Shown: positions 9,718 to 18,590, counted from the first letter of the stretch. The stretch: DNA of 63,860 nt from an uncultured Lachnospiraceae bacterium (GCA_946549035.1 CAMNQH010000014.1:1-63860); one strand, 5' to 3'. Notes: a model not told the origin generated them from the sequence alone. Translations and numbers: made by a program.

Positions 9718-10782
9718 TTACTTTAACAACGTAACAAAGGGCTCTTTTTTATATTTATACACAACAAAGCAAATGGCCGCCGCCATCGTCAACGTTACGG
9801 CGCATGTTACGACGTTTGGAACCATATTGCCCCTGATCTTCTCATATAATTGAATCATTTCCAAAATCGGCTGATGAAGAAAATAAATCCCTACGCTGTA
9901 ATTTCTGAAAGCAACTGCCAGGGAATCGGAAATTCTCTTGTCACACCAATACAAATTCATCACCAATATGGGAATGAAAAAGAGAAAGGATAGATACAAA
10001 GAGCCGTCGTCTGCAAAAGTTCTTAAGCTGACCAAATACACTTCCGTCAAATATACGATATAGCTGACCAACAGCAGTCCCTTCCCTCTTTTTTTCCAAA
10101 CTCCGGAGGGCGCCTTTGTAAAATGAACGGCAATTTCTACCCCCCCCCCTAAGAAAAATGCCCCTACAAACAGGCCGTTCCGAGGAGAAACAAATAGCTT
10201 TAGATACCCGTCAATGACAGGCTGCAGCAGAGATCCTTCCACACAGAAATAATAGGAATTACAAACTAGCCCAAATAGATACAAGCCCCCAAAGAAAACC
10301 ATTCCTTCCCTTAGCCTGTTTCGTTTTATAAAAGGATAAAGAGCCAGCGCGCCAACAATACAAGCCTGGATATACCACAGAGCGCCATATGGATAGGCAA
10401 TCACAGACCGCAGGATTCTGGCTCCAATATATAGAACGCTCTCTCCCCCTGCCAGACTGTTTGCCGTTACCAAGAAGATATTTACTGCTTCAAAAACAAT
10501 GAGAGGATACAACAGCCGCATACAATAACGCCTGATAATATTCTTCCTTTGCTCTGGATGGTTCACCAGTTTTTCCCCCAGCAATACGCCGGACATTACA
10601 AAAAATACAGGAACCGCCAGCCTGAGTATTCCTTTTTCAAGCCAAAATCCCATTGTTCCAGGCAAACTGTCACACACATCCGAATGCAGCGCAACGATAC
10701 ACACTGCAAAAAATATTTTTGCTATATCAAATGAAGCAATTGCCGGCTTCTTTATCTGACTTGAACGATCCGTCTCTTTCAT
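9718..10782 (-). CDS. Acyltransferase-3 family membrane protein with in-frame poly-G tract
   Basis: 354 residues, about ten membrane helices. The N terminus has the acyltransferase-3 pattern SFDIAKIFFAVCIVALHSD with the conserved histidine, followed by RLAVPVFFVMSGVLLGEKL. The C terminus has the YSVGIYFLHQPI segment. The family O-acetylates sugars of surface glycans (WecH, OafA). A ten-base poly-G tract encodes the glycines of FFLGGGVEI in a membrane segment; it is in frame here, and loss or gain of one base would truncate the protein. It lies between two GT4 genes. Together with the MBOAT/SGNH pair, the operon has two independent routes to O-acylation. Confidence 0.88.
   Translation of the reverse strand: MKETDRSSQIKKPAIASFDIAKIFFAVCIVALHSDVCDSLPGTMGFWLEKGILRLAVPVFFVMSGVLLGEKLVNHPEQRKNIIRRYCMRLLYPLIVFEAVNIFLVTANSLAGGESVLYIGARILRSVIAYPYGALWYIQACIVGALALYPFIKRNRLREGMVFFGGLYLFGLVCNSYYFCVEGSLLQPVIDGYLKLFVSPRNGLFVGAFFLGGGVEIAVHFTKAPSGVWKKRGKGLLLVSYIVYLTEVYLVSLRTFADDGSLYLSFLFFIPILVMNLYWCDKRISDSLAVAFRNYSVGIYFLHQPILEMIQLYEKIRGNMVPNVVTCAVTLTMAAAICFVVYKYKKEPFVTLLK
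10140..10149. repeat. Poly-C/G homopolymer tract (10) in acyltransferase gene
   Basis: Ten consecutive C on the plus strand, encoding glycines of the acyltransferase-3 protein. As sequenced the gene is in frame (ON). The flanking bases (ttctac on one side, aagaaa close on the other) resemble those of the tract in the MBOAT gene. Confidence 0.8.
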
Positions 10783-10800
10783 ACACTTTCTCTCCGTACA

Positions 10801-11853
10801 CTATATCTGCAGCGTTTTATCCCATAACGCCAATACGCTTTCTGTTTTATATGCGTTTGCAGCATCTAATCCCTGGCTTCTGATCTTTTGGCGCAACTGT
10901 GTATCATGAATCAATGTCTCTATTGCATCCGCCAGCTTTGATACATCTCCTCTTGGAACAATCACGCCGTTATAGCCGTGGGTGATTACTTCCTCCACTC
11001 CAGAGTAATTTGTGACAATACACGGCAGGCCTAACATCATGGCTTCCAAAAGTACATTGGACATCCCTTCAAATTCTGACGTCTGAACAAAGGCAAATGC
11101 CCCTGCAATCTGCTCATGGAGATCTGGGATATTTCCCCGCAGCTTCACCTGATTCTCCAGCTTCAAGTTCTGTATCTCTTCCTCCAAAGCATCCCATAAA
11201 GGCCCGTCCCCATAGATATTCAACCGGATCTGCGGGAACTTATCCCGCAGCAAAGCCACCGCCTGAATCATCATCTTTTGATTTTTTTGGGGCTGAAGCC
11301 TCCCTGCAGTCACCAATTCCAACCCCTCCTGCTGCCTTGGCTGGGCATGGATTTCAATGGGATTTGGAACAATAAAGCTTTTTTTATAAAGTCCTCTGTG
11401 AAAGCAGGATTTTTCATATTCATTCTGGAAAATAATCGCCGACGCCTTTCGATAAATAAAATTGCAGTAACGCTGCGTCCATGCTCCCCGGCCATCCTGT
11501 CTGGGGTCATTCCGCTCAGACACATAGATTGGAATCCTCCTGCCTATGGCAGAAGTAAGCACCAATATATTAATTCTGCCAATAAATGACACTACTTTAT
11601 CCGGCTTTGCTTTTTTGAAATAGCTTCTGATGCCTACAAGCCAAATCGGCAGCCGCCTTCCATAACTGCCGCCTCCCGCCGTCAAGTCTACGATAGAAAT
11701 CCTTTGGTTCAAGGGATATCCCACCTGGTTATTCAGCAATAGCACAATATCCACATTCCAACCCATTTCACTATAATGATTTGCCAAAATGGAGATTACA
11801 CGCTCGGCTCCTCCCCGCTGCATTTCACCGATAAAAAACGATATTTTTTTCAT
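10801..11853 (-). CDS. Glycosyltransferase family 4
   Basis: 350 residues, GT-B fold. Seen: GEMQRGGAERVISILANHY at the start, TAGRLQPQKNQKMM in the middle and QTSEFEGMSNVLLEAMMLG near the C terminus, the nucleotide-sugar binding EX7E-like region. I chose the internal ATG that overlaps the stop of the upstream GT4 gene as ATGA; a longer frame adds 22 residues of poor character, and homologues normally begin at the GGAERV strand. Role: adds one sugar of the repeat unit on the cytosolic face. Confidence 0.88.
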   Translation of the reverse strand: MKKISFFIGEMQRGGAERVISILANHYSEMGWNVDIVLLLNNQVGYPLNQRISIVDLTAGGGSYGRRLPIWLVGIRSYFKKAKPDKVVSFIGRINILVLTSAIGRRIPIYVSERNDPRQDGRGAWTQRYCNFIYRKASAIIFQNEYEKSCFHRGLYKKSFIVPNPIEIHAQPRQQEGLELVTAGRLQPQKNQKMMIQAVALLRDKFPQIRLNIYGDGPLWDALEEEIQNLKLENQVKLRGNIPDLHEQIAGAFAFVQTSEFEGMSNVLLEAMMLGLPCIVTNYSGVEEVITHGYNGVIVPRGDVSKLADAIETLIHDTQLRQKIRSQGLDAANAYKTESVLALWDKTLQI

Positions 11854-13046
11854 GTCAGACGCTCTTCCTCCCATGGGGAAATTTCGGATAAGCTGGACTG
11901 GTACAGTTCTTTCATGCATCTTTTTACCCGCTCTTGGGAAAACTTCCTGACATGCATAGAATTATAAGAACCCATACCTTCTCTCAAATCCTGATTTTCT
12001 TTTAAGACTTTTATCTTTCCTGCCATTCCTTCCTCGTCGTTTACCGCTACCAGATACCCGCCTTTTTCCTCAATCAAATCCACATTTCCCCGAATCCTCG
12101 TAGCAACCACCGGAAGACCGCTGGCCATGGCTTCCATCACAGACCGGGACAGTCCTTCCCGAAAAGAGGTCATGATAAATGCGTCTGAAGCATGTAACAG
12201 ATCTTTCATATCATTGCGAAATCCCAAAAAGTGCACTTGTTCTTTTACCCCGCACACTTTAGCAAGCCTTTGGAGTTTTTCCAGCTCCGGCCCTTTTCCG
12301 CAAATCAGTAAATGGATCTTTTTATCATTACAGCGGGCGACGCTGCGGACTGCCATGCCAAAATTTTTATTTTTCACCAGATCTCCGCTGCTGATCATCA
12401 AAAAATCTTTTGGAGAAATGCCCAAAGACTCTCGCATCTTCTCCCGGTTTGTCTTGTCACATCCATATTCTTTTAGGGAAATTCCAACTCCAGGCATATA
12501 GCATATTTGTCCGCCCTTTTTTAAATGAAATTTCTGCGCCCGGTTATAGTCCTCTTGATTTATGGTAACCAACACATCTGTATTATGAGCCAGGAAACGT
12601 TCCAGGGGATAATACAGCAGCCAGTTTAATAAGGGCGCTCCTTTATAAAAATGAAAGCCGTGAGCAGTATAAATGATTTTTTTTACCCCGGCCCGCTTTC
12701 CGCAAATTCGCCCCAAAGCTCCTCCAATGGGGGTATTGCAATGAATCACATCGATGTTTTCCTCTCGCAAAATCTCCATTATATTTTGATAGGCTCTTCT
12801 CAGTTCCTTCATGTGAAATGGATTTCGATAGATTTCTGCTCTCCGTAAATGTACCTGTGGCTGGTCGCAGCTGAGTTCAGACGCAAATTTTCGGTTTACC
12901 CCTACAAATACCTCACACCCCAGCTCCGCTGCCGTCTCCACCGGAATTTTTTCAAAGCTGGAAATACGGTATGGTTCTCTGGATTCGTACTGTTCCTGAT
13001 CTGGCTTGGTACTGTTTGCTAAAAACAGATACTTTATCCCGCTCAC
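11850..13046 (-). CDS. Glycosyltransferase family 4 (EpsD-like)
   Basis: 398 residues. The N-terminal half has HCNTPIGGALGRICG and the YTAHGFHFYKGAPL motif, typical of the GT4 branch that includes EpsD and CapM-like enzymes. The C-terminal half has MTSFREGLSRSVMEAMASG, the EX7E donor-binding segment. It is the first GT after the phosphoglycosyl transferase, GNAT and MaoC genes, so it may add the second sugar of the repeat unit; that is inference from order. A gap of 46 bp separates it from the MaoC gene. Confidence 0.88.
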   Translation of the reverse strand: MSGIKYLFLANSTKPDQEQYESREPYRISSFEKIPVETAAELGCEVFVGVNRKFASELSCDQPQVHLRRAEIYRNPFHMKELRRAYQNIMEILREENIDVIHCNTPIGGALGRICGKRAGVKKIIYTAHGFHFYKGAPLLNWLLYYPLERFLAHNTDVLVTINQEDYNRAQKFHLKKGGQICYMPGVGISLKEYGCDKTNREKMRESLGISPKDFLMISSGDLVKNKNFGMAVRSVARCNDKKIHLLICGKGPELEKLQRLAKVCGVKEQVHFLGFRNDMKDLLHASDAFIMTSFREGLSRSVMEAMASGLPVVATRIRGNVDLIEEKGGYLVAVNDEEGMAGKIKVLKENQDLREGMGSYNSMHVRKFSQERVKRCMKELYQSSLSEISPWEEERLT

Positions 13047-13092
13047 TGTCTTTCTCCATTCTTGTTCTCAAATTGATCACCCACGGCTTTTC

Positions 13093-13491
13093 TCATGGCG
13101 CTTTCACAACGGCATACCCTTCCAGCACCAGTTCCCCCTTCTGGTTATAGCCTCTGGTGGCAAGCCGCAGAATCCTCTTTTCCTCATTCAGAATCTCCTC
13201 AAGCTCTACCTCAGCCGTGACGGTATCCTGAAGCTTTACCGGCCGTAAGAATTTTGTATCCTGCTCCATATAAACGGCGCCAGGCCCGGGCAGCTTCATG
13301 CCGATAACTGCAGAAATCAAACCCGTTACCAGAATTCCATGAACAATCCGCTCTCCAAAGATACTCTCCTTTGCCCATTCTGCATTGATATGAGCCGGGT
13401 TAAAATCCCCGGTGATTCCTGCAAAGAGACTGACGTCGCTTTCGGTTATGGTTTTTGTAAACCGTTCTTTCTGACCTTTTTTATATTGCAT
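13093..13491 (-). CDS. MaoC-like (R)-enoyl-CoA hydratase
   Basis: 132 residues, single hot-dog domain. Seen: the hydratase motif GDFNPAHINAEWAKES followed by ERIVHGILVTG, with the Asp/His pair of the (R)-specific enoyl-CoA hydratases (PhaJ type). The reaction adds water to a 2-enoyl-CoA to give a (R)-3-hydroxyacyl-CoA. The start is the second ATG, nine bases after AGGAG; the first ATG abuts the ribosome site. It overlaps the GNAT gene's end. An enzyme of acyl-CoA metabolism is unexpected in an EPS operon. Together with GNAT and DegT it suggests a hydroxyacyl-amino sugar (inference). Confidence 0.88.
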   Translation of the reverse strand: MQYKKGQKERFTKTITESDVSLFAGITGDFNPAHINAEWAKESIFGERIVHGILVTGLISAVIGMKLPGPGAVYMEQDTKFLRPVKLQDTVTAEVELEEILNEEKRILRLATRGYNQKGELVLEGYAVVKAP

Positions 13492-14236
13492 CAGAACCAT
13501 CTCCTAAATAGTGATGCAGCACATAAGAACTGCCATATACTGTAAACCCTAACTTAATCCAGGCCTTCTGAACCGCCAGGGTATCGATTTGCGTTCCCAC
13601 AATCACCCCTTTTAAGTCCCCGTGCTCCTGCAGCATCCAGGTAACGCCTTCATGAATCATGCTGGTATACACCCCCAGCCCCCGGCACTGATCCGACACG
13701 GCGGACAGTACCAAATGGCCATAAGGATCTCCGGCATATGTCTTTCCTGTAGTAAATCCCACCGGCCTGCCCTGATAAGCAGCAACAATTACCTTTTCTG
13801 CAAATCCATGAAAGGAATTCTCCACCCATCTCTCATAGTACTTGTCGCACAGCTCTTTTTTCAGGTGCTTGTCGCAATGGAACCGATCTGCCTGAAAAGA
13901 ACGTTTGGCAATCTCCTTTAGGGCAGGAAGTTCTTCTTTGCCACAGTCCTGGAGACGGCATATATGATGTATCTGGGGCAGTACTGCCTTTTTCATATCA
14001 AATACATACTCTACCAATGTGTCCGCCAAGTAAAATCCTTCTTGCAAAAGCATATTCACAATATGCTTCTCCGGCGACGGAATCTTCACCGTCAAATGGC
14101 GATATTCTTCTTTTGCAGCTTCCCTTCTAAGCGCTTTTATCTCTTCCTCTTGAGGCTTTTCTTCCTCCTCCAAAACCACATTCCCCATCTTTATTTGAAA
14201 AATATCCGAATTAAATTCATCCTTAATCAGCTTCAT
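13481..14236 (-). CDS. GNAT-family N-acyltransferase
   Basis: 251 residues. The C-terminal two thirds show a GNAT fold, with the acetyl-CoA binding loop region around SDQCRGLGVYTSMIHEG (R/Q..G.G pattern) and the later strand GVIVGTQIDTLAVQKAWIKLGF. The N-terminal 80 residues are less clear. GNAT enzymes beside sugar aminotransferases often N-acylate the new amino group. Its operon position between the phosphoglycosyl transferase and MaoC genes, overlapping both, supports action on an amino sugar with acyl-CoA as donor. Exact acyl group unknown. An AAGGAGAAGGAA site precedes the ATG. Confidence 0.78.
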   Translation of the reverse strand: MKLIKDEFNSDIFQIKMGNVVLEEEEKPQEEEIKALRREAAKEEYRHLTVKIPSPEKHIVNMLLQEGFYLADTLVEYVFDMKKAVLPQIHHICRLQDCGKEELPALKEIAKRSFQADRFHCDKHLKKELCDKYYERWVENSFHGFAEKVIVAAYQGRPVGFTTGKTYAGDPYGHLVLSAVSDQCRGLGVYTSMIHEGVTWMLQEHGDLKGVIVGTQIDTLAVQKAWIKLGFTVYGSSYVLHHYLGDGSDAI

Positions 14237-14834
14237 TTCCTTCTCCTTTATTTCGATAAACGTTCTTTCCCGCCAAAACCGTCTTCACGGTCTGCCCCAG
14301 GATTCGCATATCCAATCCCAGGGAAACATGGCGGGCATAATACACATCCCCTGCAAAACGCTGCTCTAAGGTGGATGCATTTCTGTAAAAAGCCTGACTG
14401 TAGCCGGTAATCCCTGGAAGCACTTTCAGCTTTTCCTTTGTGTTTGGGGTATACAGTTCCAATGCATCCGGCAAATCCGGTCTGGGGCCAATCCAGCTCA
14501 TATCGCCTTTTAAAACATTCAAAATCTGCGGCACTTCATCTATGGACGTTTTCCGCAAAAATTTTCCCACTCTTGTGACCCGGGGATCTGTCTGGGAATT
14601 AAAGGTAGTTCCATCCTCATTCCTGATATCCGGCGCATGTACTTTCATACTTCGAAATTTATACATGCGAAATTTCTTTCCGTTTTTCCCCAACCGGTAG
14701 GCGCTGTAACATACCGGGCCAAAGTCATCTGCAAGAATGCAGGGAGCCACTACCAAAAACACAAGAAAAAGGAAGGGTAAGAGTACAGCGGATACCACAA
14801 TATCCAATATCCGTTTTCCACAATTACGATACAT
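14223..14834 (-). CDS. Undecaprenyl-phosphate phosphoglycosyl transferase (PglC/EpsL type)
   Basis: About 203 residues, the short monotopic type. Seen: a re-entrant hydrophobic N-terminal helix (ILDIVVSAVLLPFLFL), KFRSMKVHAPDIRNEDG, KTSIDEVPQILNVLKGDMSWIGPRPDLP with the catalytic Asp-Glu, and YSQAFYRNAS. It transfers a sugar-1-phosphate from UDP-sugar to undecaprenyl phosphate and so starts the repeat unit. I prefer the ATG after GGTGAG over an upstream in-frame GTG with no ribosome site. Close relatives use UDP-bacillosamine or UDP-acylamino sugars, which agrees with the aminotransferase upstream. Confidence 0.92.
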   Translation of the reverse strand: MYRNCGKRILDIVVSAVLLPFLFLVFLVVAPCILADDFGPVCYSAYRLGKNGKKFRMYKFRSMKVHAPDIRNEDGTTFNSQTDPRVTRVGKFLRKTSIDEVPQILNVLKGDMSWIGPRPDLPDALELYTPNTKEKLKVLPGITGYSQAFYRNASTLEQRFAGDVYYARHVSLGLDMRILGQTVKTVLAGKNVYRNKGEGNEAD

Positions 14835-16095
14835 GCTTCTCACCCGGTATATTTATTTTTTTCTGGCTTGCCTTTGTTGCATCGTCCCTCATATGTATCA
14901 CCACATCCTCAAATTGCTCCGCCACATACGCCACATCCTCATCCGTCAGCTTCGTATGCAGCGGCAACGTAATTTCATTTGTAAAATATTCATACGCATT
15001 GGGAAAATCCTGAATATCAAACCCAAGATTTTTGTAAGCCGTCATCATTGGCAAAGGCTTGTAATGGACGTTGCAGGAAATCCCCCGCCTGGCCAGCTCT
15101 GTAATCATTTCTCCCCGCATCCGGCTATCCGCCCAAGGGATTCTGGTCAAATACAAATGCCCGCTGCTTATCCTGTCCCTTTCATAATGGTTCAAATGAT
15201 ATATCCCCAGCCTGCCGCACATTTTATCATAGGTTTCTATAATTTCTCTGCGCCGGCGAAGCATCTTCGGATACCGTTCCAACTGCTTCAGGCCCAAAGC
15301 CGCCATAATGTCCGTCATATTGCATTTATAATAAGGCGCCAGGATATCATACTCCCAGGCTCCCGCCTTCATCTTAGCCAGTGCATCCTTGGACTGTCCG
15401 TGAAGGCTCATCAACTGGTATTTTTGGTACAACTCTTCCTCTTCTATTCCGGGAAGATGTTTCCAACAGGCGGCCCCGCCCTCTGCCGTAGTCAGATTTT
15501 TTACTGCATGGAAGGAGAAACAGGAAAAATCTGCAATGGCCCCAGCCTGCTTTCCATAACGCTGGGCTCCTAAGGCATGGGCACAGTCCGCTACCACCGC
15601 CGCTCTCCCTAAAGCCTCCTGAATCTCATTTGACGGCCGAAACAGATACTTCTTTTCTTCCAGTATCTGAAAAATTCTTTCATAATCACATACCATGCCG
15701 CCCAAATCCACTGGAACCACCGCTTTCGTCCGCTCCGTCACTGCAGATGCCATTTGCTCATAATCCATCTCCCAGCTTCCCGGCTTAGAATCAATTAGTT
15801 TTATTGTGGCTCCTGTATGCAACGCTGCAGAAGCAGTCGCCGTATACGTATAAGCCGGAACCAACACCTCGTCCCCTTCTTGGATTCCCAGCAGGCGCAG
15901 GGTCAGCTCTTCTGCTGCCGTAGCGGAATTCAGACATACCATCCCGTTTGCACCGGAAAAATTTTTAAGCCGCTCTTCCAGCTCTTTGGTTCTGGGACCT
16001 GTGGTAATCCAACCGGAGTCTAATGCTTTACATACTTCTTCCATCTCTGATTTTCCGATATCCGGCGGACTGAACGCTATCCTTCTTATTTCCAT
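14824..16095 (-). CDS. DegT/DnrJ/EryC1 family sugar aminotransferase
   Basis: 423 residues, PLP-dependent. Seen: VCLNSATAAEEL near residue 55 (cofactor phosphate contact), DCAHALGA (the aspartate of the PLP ring contact) and SCFSFHAVKNLTTAEGG with the Schiff-base lysine. The C terminus has the NVHYKPLPMM block. The family converts 3- or 4-keto-nucleotide sugars to amino sugars (PglE, EpsN). No nucleotide-sugar dehydratase is in the window, so its keto substrate must come from a gene elsewhere or past the left edge. It overlaps the phosphoglycosyl transferase gene. Confidence 0.92.
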   Translation of the reverse strand: MEIRRIAFSPPDIGKSEMEEVCKALDSGWITTGPRTKELEERLKNFSGANGMVCLNSATAAEELTLRLLGIQEGDEVLVPAYTYTATASAALHTGATIKLIDSKPGSWEMDYEQMASAVTERTKAVVPVDLGGMVCDYERIFQILEEKKYLFRPSNEIQEALGRAAVVADCAHALGAQRYGKQAGAIADFSCFSFHAVKNLTTAEGGAACWKHLPGIEEEELYQKYQLMSLHGQSKDALAKMKAGAWEYDILAPYYKCNMTDIMAALGLKQLERYPKMLRRRREIIETYDKMCGRLGIYHLNHYERDRISSGHLYLTRIPWADSRMRGEMITELARRGISCNVHYKPLPMMTAYKNLGFDIQDFPNAYEYFTNEITLPLHTKLTDEDVAYVAEQFEDVVIHMRDDATKASQKKINIPGEKHVS

Positions 16096-16105
16096 ACTAT
16101 CTCCC

Positions 16106-18217
16106 TCATTCCTGATTCCCCGTCCCCAAATGTTTTCGTTTCCCCGAAGGCTCCCATTCCATACCGATAAAGTCCAGCTTCTTCCTGCGTTCTCTGCTGA
16201 TAACCCCTTTGCTTTCTCTTTGACGCCGGATCCATTTTCCCAACCGGATGCCCTCTTTTGTGGTAAAAGCCACCGGAATATTCAAATCCCCATGAGATTC
16301 CCGGTATTGGACAGCGGCATCATAAGACTTCTCCCAAGAAGCGTCCCACTTGGACTCCCAAACCATGCCCAATGCTTCCAGCCTTGCAAACTTAAGAGAC
16401 AAATCCTCACCTAGATGGACAGATTGGCGTTCTCTTCGCATTTTGGCAAGCCACCGTCCCAAAGAAATCCCGCCTTTATCCACATAATCCCCCGGTACGT
16501 CCAAATTCCCATAGGTCTGATAATAGCTAAGAGCAGCATTATAATTTTGTTCCCATAAATACTCTGATACATCCCAAACCATACCTATGTCGTCTAATGC
16601 AGCCATCCGTTCCGGCGTCAGGCAAGACGCCTGCTTTTTCTTATAAACCCTAAGCTGGGCCAGCCATTGGCCCAAGGCAATGCCGTGAACCGTCTCCTTT
16701 GCTTTTACCAACAGGTTTCCATGCTCCTGATAATAGGATTTTGCTTCTGCAAAATTCCGCTCCCAGACGGCTTCCCAGGCTCCCTGCCACCGCATCCCCA
16801 GCTTTCTGAGTCTTTCAATTTGTTCTTCTGTTAAAAGTCCGGCCGCCTTTCCCACATACACACGCCGCTGGGTATCCAGCCATGCTCCCAAAGACAAGCC
16901 CTCTGCTGTCACATACCTTTTGGGAACCTCAAGATTTCCATTCCTCTGCCAATACTCTTTGGCTGCTTCATACATTACATCCCAAGAGGCGGCAAGGCTT
17001 CCTTCCAGCCTTGCAAACAGTCTCACACAGTCCCTTACCTGATCCGTCACTTGAAAATGGCGGTTTACGATGGCCTCTGTCCGTCCCTGCCCCCGGTACT
17101 TTTCAATCGCCGCCTGCATTTCTTCCTTCAGGGCTCCAATTTGAGACAGATTCTCTATATTCATCACAATATCAAAAATCACCCCATGACGTTTTTTGCT
17201 GGCAGAGAAAGCCCGGCCAATCTGCTGTTTGTAAATCACCGGAGAAACCGTAGGACGCAGTAAAAGCACTCCGTTTACATCTTCTACATGAATTCCTTCA
17301 TTCAGCATGTCAATACTAAAAAGCAGCTTCAAATGTCTGCTGCCGTCGTTTTTAAATTCTTGAAACGCACGTTCCGTTTCCGCCTCTCCAGAATACATAA
17401 AATACACATGGGGCGCTGGATCCACCAGCCTGAACCACTCCGGAATCTTTTCCATCATTTCTCTCATATGGCTGTAATTTGCACAAAACACAATGTATTT
17501 TCCACAAGGATCCGGCATATGCTTTTGAAACATTTTATCCATCCCCTCCGCCAACTCCAAAGCCCGGCGCAGGGCTTCTAAAGCCTTTTGGGCCTCTTGA
17601 CGCGCCCCTTTGTTTCTAGCCGCCTGCACCCGGGCTTCATATCGCTCCAGATCTTTTTGAAAAGCGTATACAGAAAGCACATATTTGGGGGGATTTAAAA
17701 TACCTCTTACAATGGCTTCTCCTAATGTCAATTCTGAGGCCACACACCCTTCAAACAATTCCTCCGCCATATCCCGCCTGTTGTCCAGATAACGGATATG
17801 GGTAGCGGACAACCCCAGTAAGGGAACGCCGGAATAGATCGCCAACAGACGTTGGACTCCCTGCCCCCACATCTTAGCTCCGCAACGGTGAAATTCGTCT
17901 AAAACAATATAATCCGGCTGTATCTCTTTTAGTTCCTCCTCATTCATCAGCATCAGTCTGGCATAGGTGTAAAAAAGAACATTGTCTGTTTCACGTCCGC
18001 CTGCCCGCCTCCAGTTCTCCTTTTGGGTATGATAAATATACTCTGACGGCGAAAGCCAGCAGACCGTCTGATCTGGGTGATCCCCACACAACTGGAAGGC
18101 CAAAAAGGATTTTCCTGTCCCGGTAGGATGGATGACCGCCGCTTTCTTTTTCCTTTTCATGAGAGCCAGCGCCGCCTCGTAAGCAACACGGTTGTGTTCA
18201 AAAAGTATGACGCCCAT
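16106..18217 (-). CDS. DEAD/DEAH-type helicase with four helicase-associated (HA) repeats
   Basis: 703 residues. Residues about 1-380 are a superfamily 2 helicase: Walker A HPTGTGKSFLAFQL, the motif II variant DEFH in VLDEFHRCG, motif III GLSATHIRY and motif VI QQIGRAFS. Residues about 415-695 are four repeats of about 70 residues with the pattern W...Y..A..Y...GNL.VP....GI.LG.WL...R and ending LGM.W, the helicase-associated domain. Such proteins are seen on plasmids and in accessory regions, function unclear. It is the first gene of the EPS operon, 10 bp before the aminotransferase gene, so it is co-transcribed with sugar genes. Whether it acts in EPS regulation or defence cannot be told from sequence. 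Confidence 0.88.
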   Translation of the reverse strand: MGVILFEHNRVAYEAALALMKRKKKAAVIHPTGTGKSFLAFQLCGDHPDQTVCWLSPSEYIYHTQKENWRRAGGRETDNVLFYTYARLMLMNEEELKEIQPDYIVLDEFHRCGAKMWGQGVQRLLAIYSGVPLLGLSATHIRYLDNRRDMAEELFEGCVASELTLGEAIVRGILNPPKYVLSVYAFQKDLERYEARVQAARNKGARQEAQKALEALRRALELAEGMDKMFQKHMPDPCGKYIVFCANYSHMREMMEKIPEWFRLVDPAPHVYFMYSGEAETERAFQEFKNDGSRHLKLLFSIDMLNEGIHVEDVNGVLLLRPTVSPVIYKQQIGRAFSASKKRHGVIFDIVMNIENLSQIGALKEEMQAAIEKYRGQGRTEAIVNRHFQVTDQVRDCVRLFARLEGSLAASWDVMYEAAKEYWQRNGNLEVPKRYVTAEGLSLGAWLDTQRRVYVGKAAGLLTEEQIERLRKLGMRWQGAWEAVWERNFAEAKSYYQEHGNLLVKAKETVHGIALGQWLAQLRVYKKKQASCLTPERMAALDDIGMVWDVSEYLWEQNYNAALSYYQTYGNLDVPGDYVDKGGISLGRWLAKMRRERQSVHLGEDLSLKFARLEALGMVWESKWDASWEKSYDAAVQYRESHGDLNIPVAFTTKEGIRLGKWIRRQRESKGVISRERRKKLDFIGMEWEPSGKRKHLGTGNQE

Positions 18218-18266
18218 GTTAAGACCTCCTGAAGGTTCTGCGTATTCTGTAAATGTTGCATAGGTG

Positions 18267-18285
18267 TAATGAAGTATGCAACTTT
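18267..18285 (+). repeat. Left arm of 19-bp inverted repeat (possible inversion site)
   Basis: TAATGAAGTATGCAACTTT, exact reverse complement of the copy 2.6 kb to the right. Extending inward gives 25 matches in 28. Outside it, GTTGCATA recurs 12 bp away as a local dyad with TATGCAAC. It lies 50 bp upstream of the helicase start codon. Confidence 0.85.
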
Positions 18286-18490
18286 ATGACAACAAGGGCC
18301 GAAACGCTGTTATATTACAGGTTCCCGCCCTTGTCTGACCATTTTTTTGACTGCGAATAAAAGCTGTCCTATTCTGTTTTCTATTTGTAAAACCGCTTTT
18401 TGAACGCTTTCCCGGACTGAGCTTTGACGACGGATGTGACGGAGAATAAATTAAAGTCTACGTTATCCCGTTCTGCCCGGCAAAAAATGA
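18286..18490. other. Gene-free leader upstream of the EPS operon
   Basis: No credible ORF. It contains an ACAAGGGC/GCCCTTGT dyad with a 27-nt loop. The only leftward promoter I can propose is weak: TGGTCA (18336-18341) with an 18-bp spacer to TAATAT (18312-18317). The lack of a strong promoter facing the EPS operon matters for the inversion hypothesis. Confidence 0.5.
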
Positions 18491-18527
18491 TTGAAATTTG
18501 AATAAAAAAATGTTATGATGGATAACA
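18491..18527 (+). promoter_or_regulatory. Promoter with overlapping dyad for the HD gene pair
   Basis: TTGAAA, 17-bp spacer, TATGAT, pointing at the two plus-strand genes. The dyad TGTTAT-N5-ATAACA covers the -10 box and could be a repressor operator. The leader to the first gene is about 180 nt. Confidence 0.6.
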
Positions 18528-18562
18528 CTATTTGTGCACAATCATCATATAATTGAATTGTC

Positions 18563-18590
18563 AAAAAAGGCTGCCATTCAGCAAGCAGCC
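18563..18590 (-). terminator. Intrinsic terminator facing the EPS operon
   Basis: GGCTGC/GCAGCC stem with a 10-nt loop. On the minus strand it is followed by six T, so it would stop leftward transcription before the helicase gene. It insulates the EPS operon from read-through out of the 2.6-kb segment. Confidence 0.6.
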
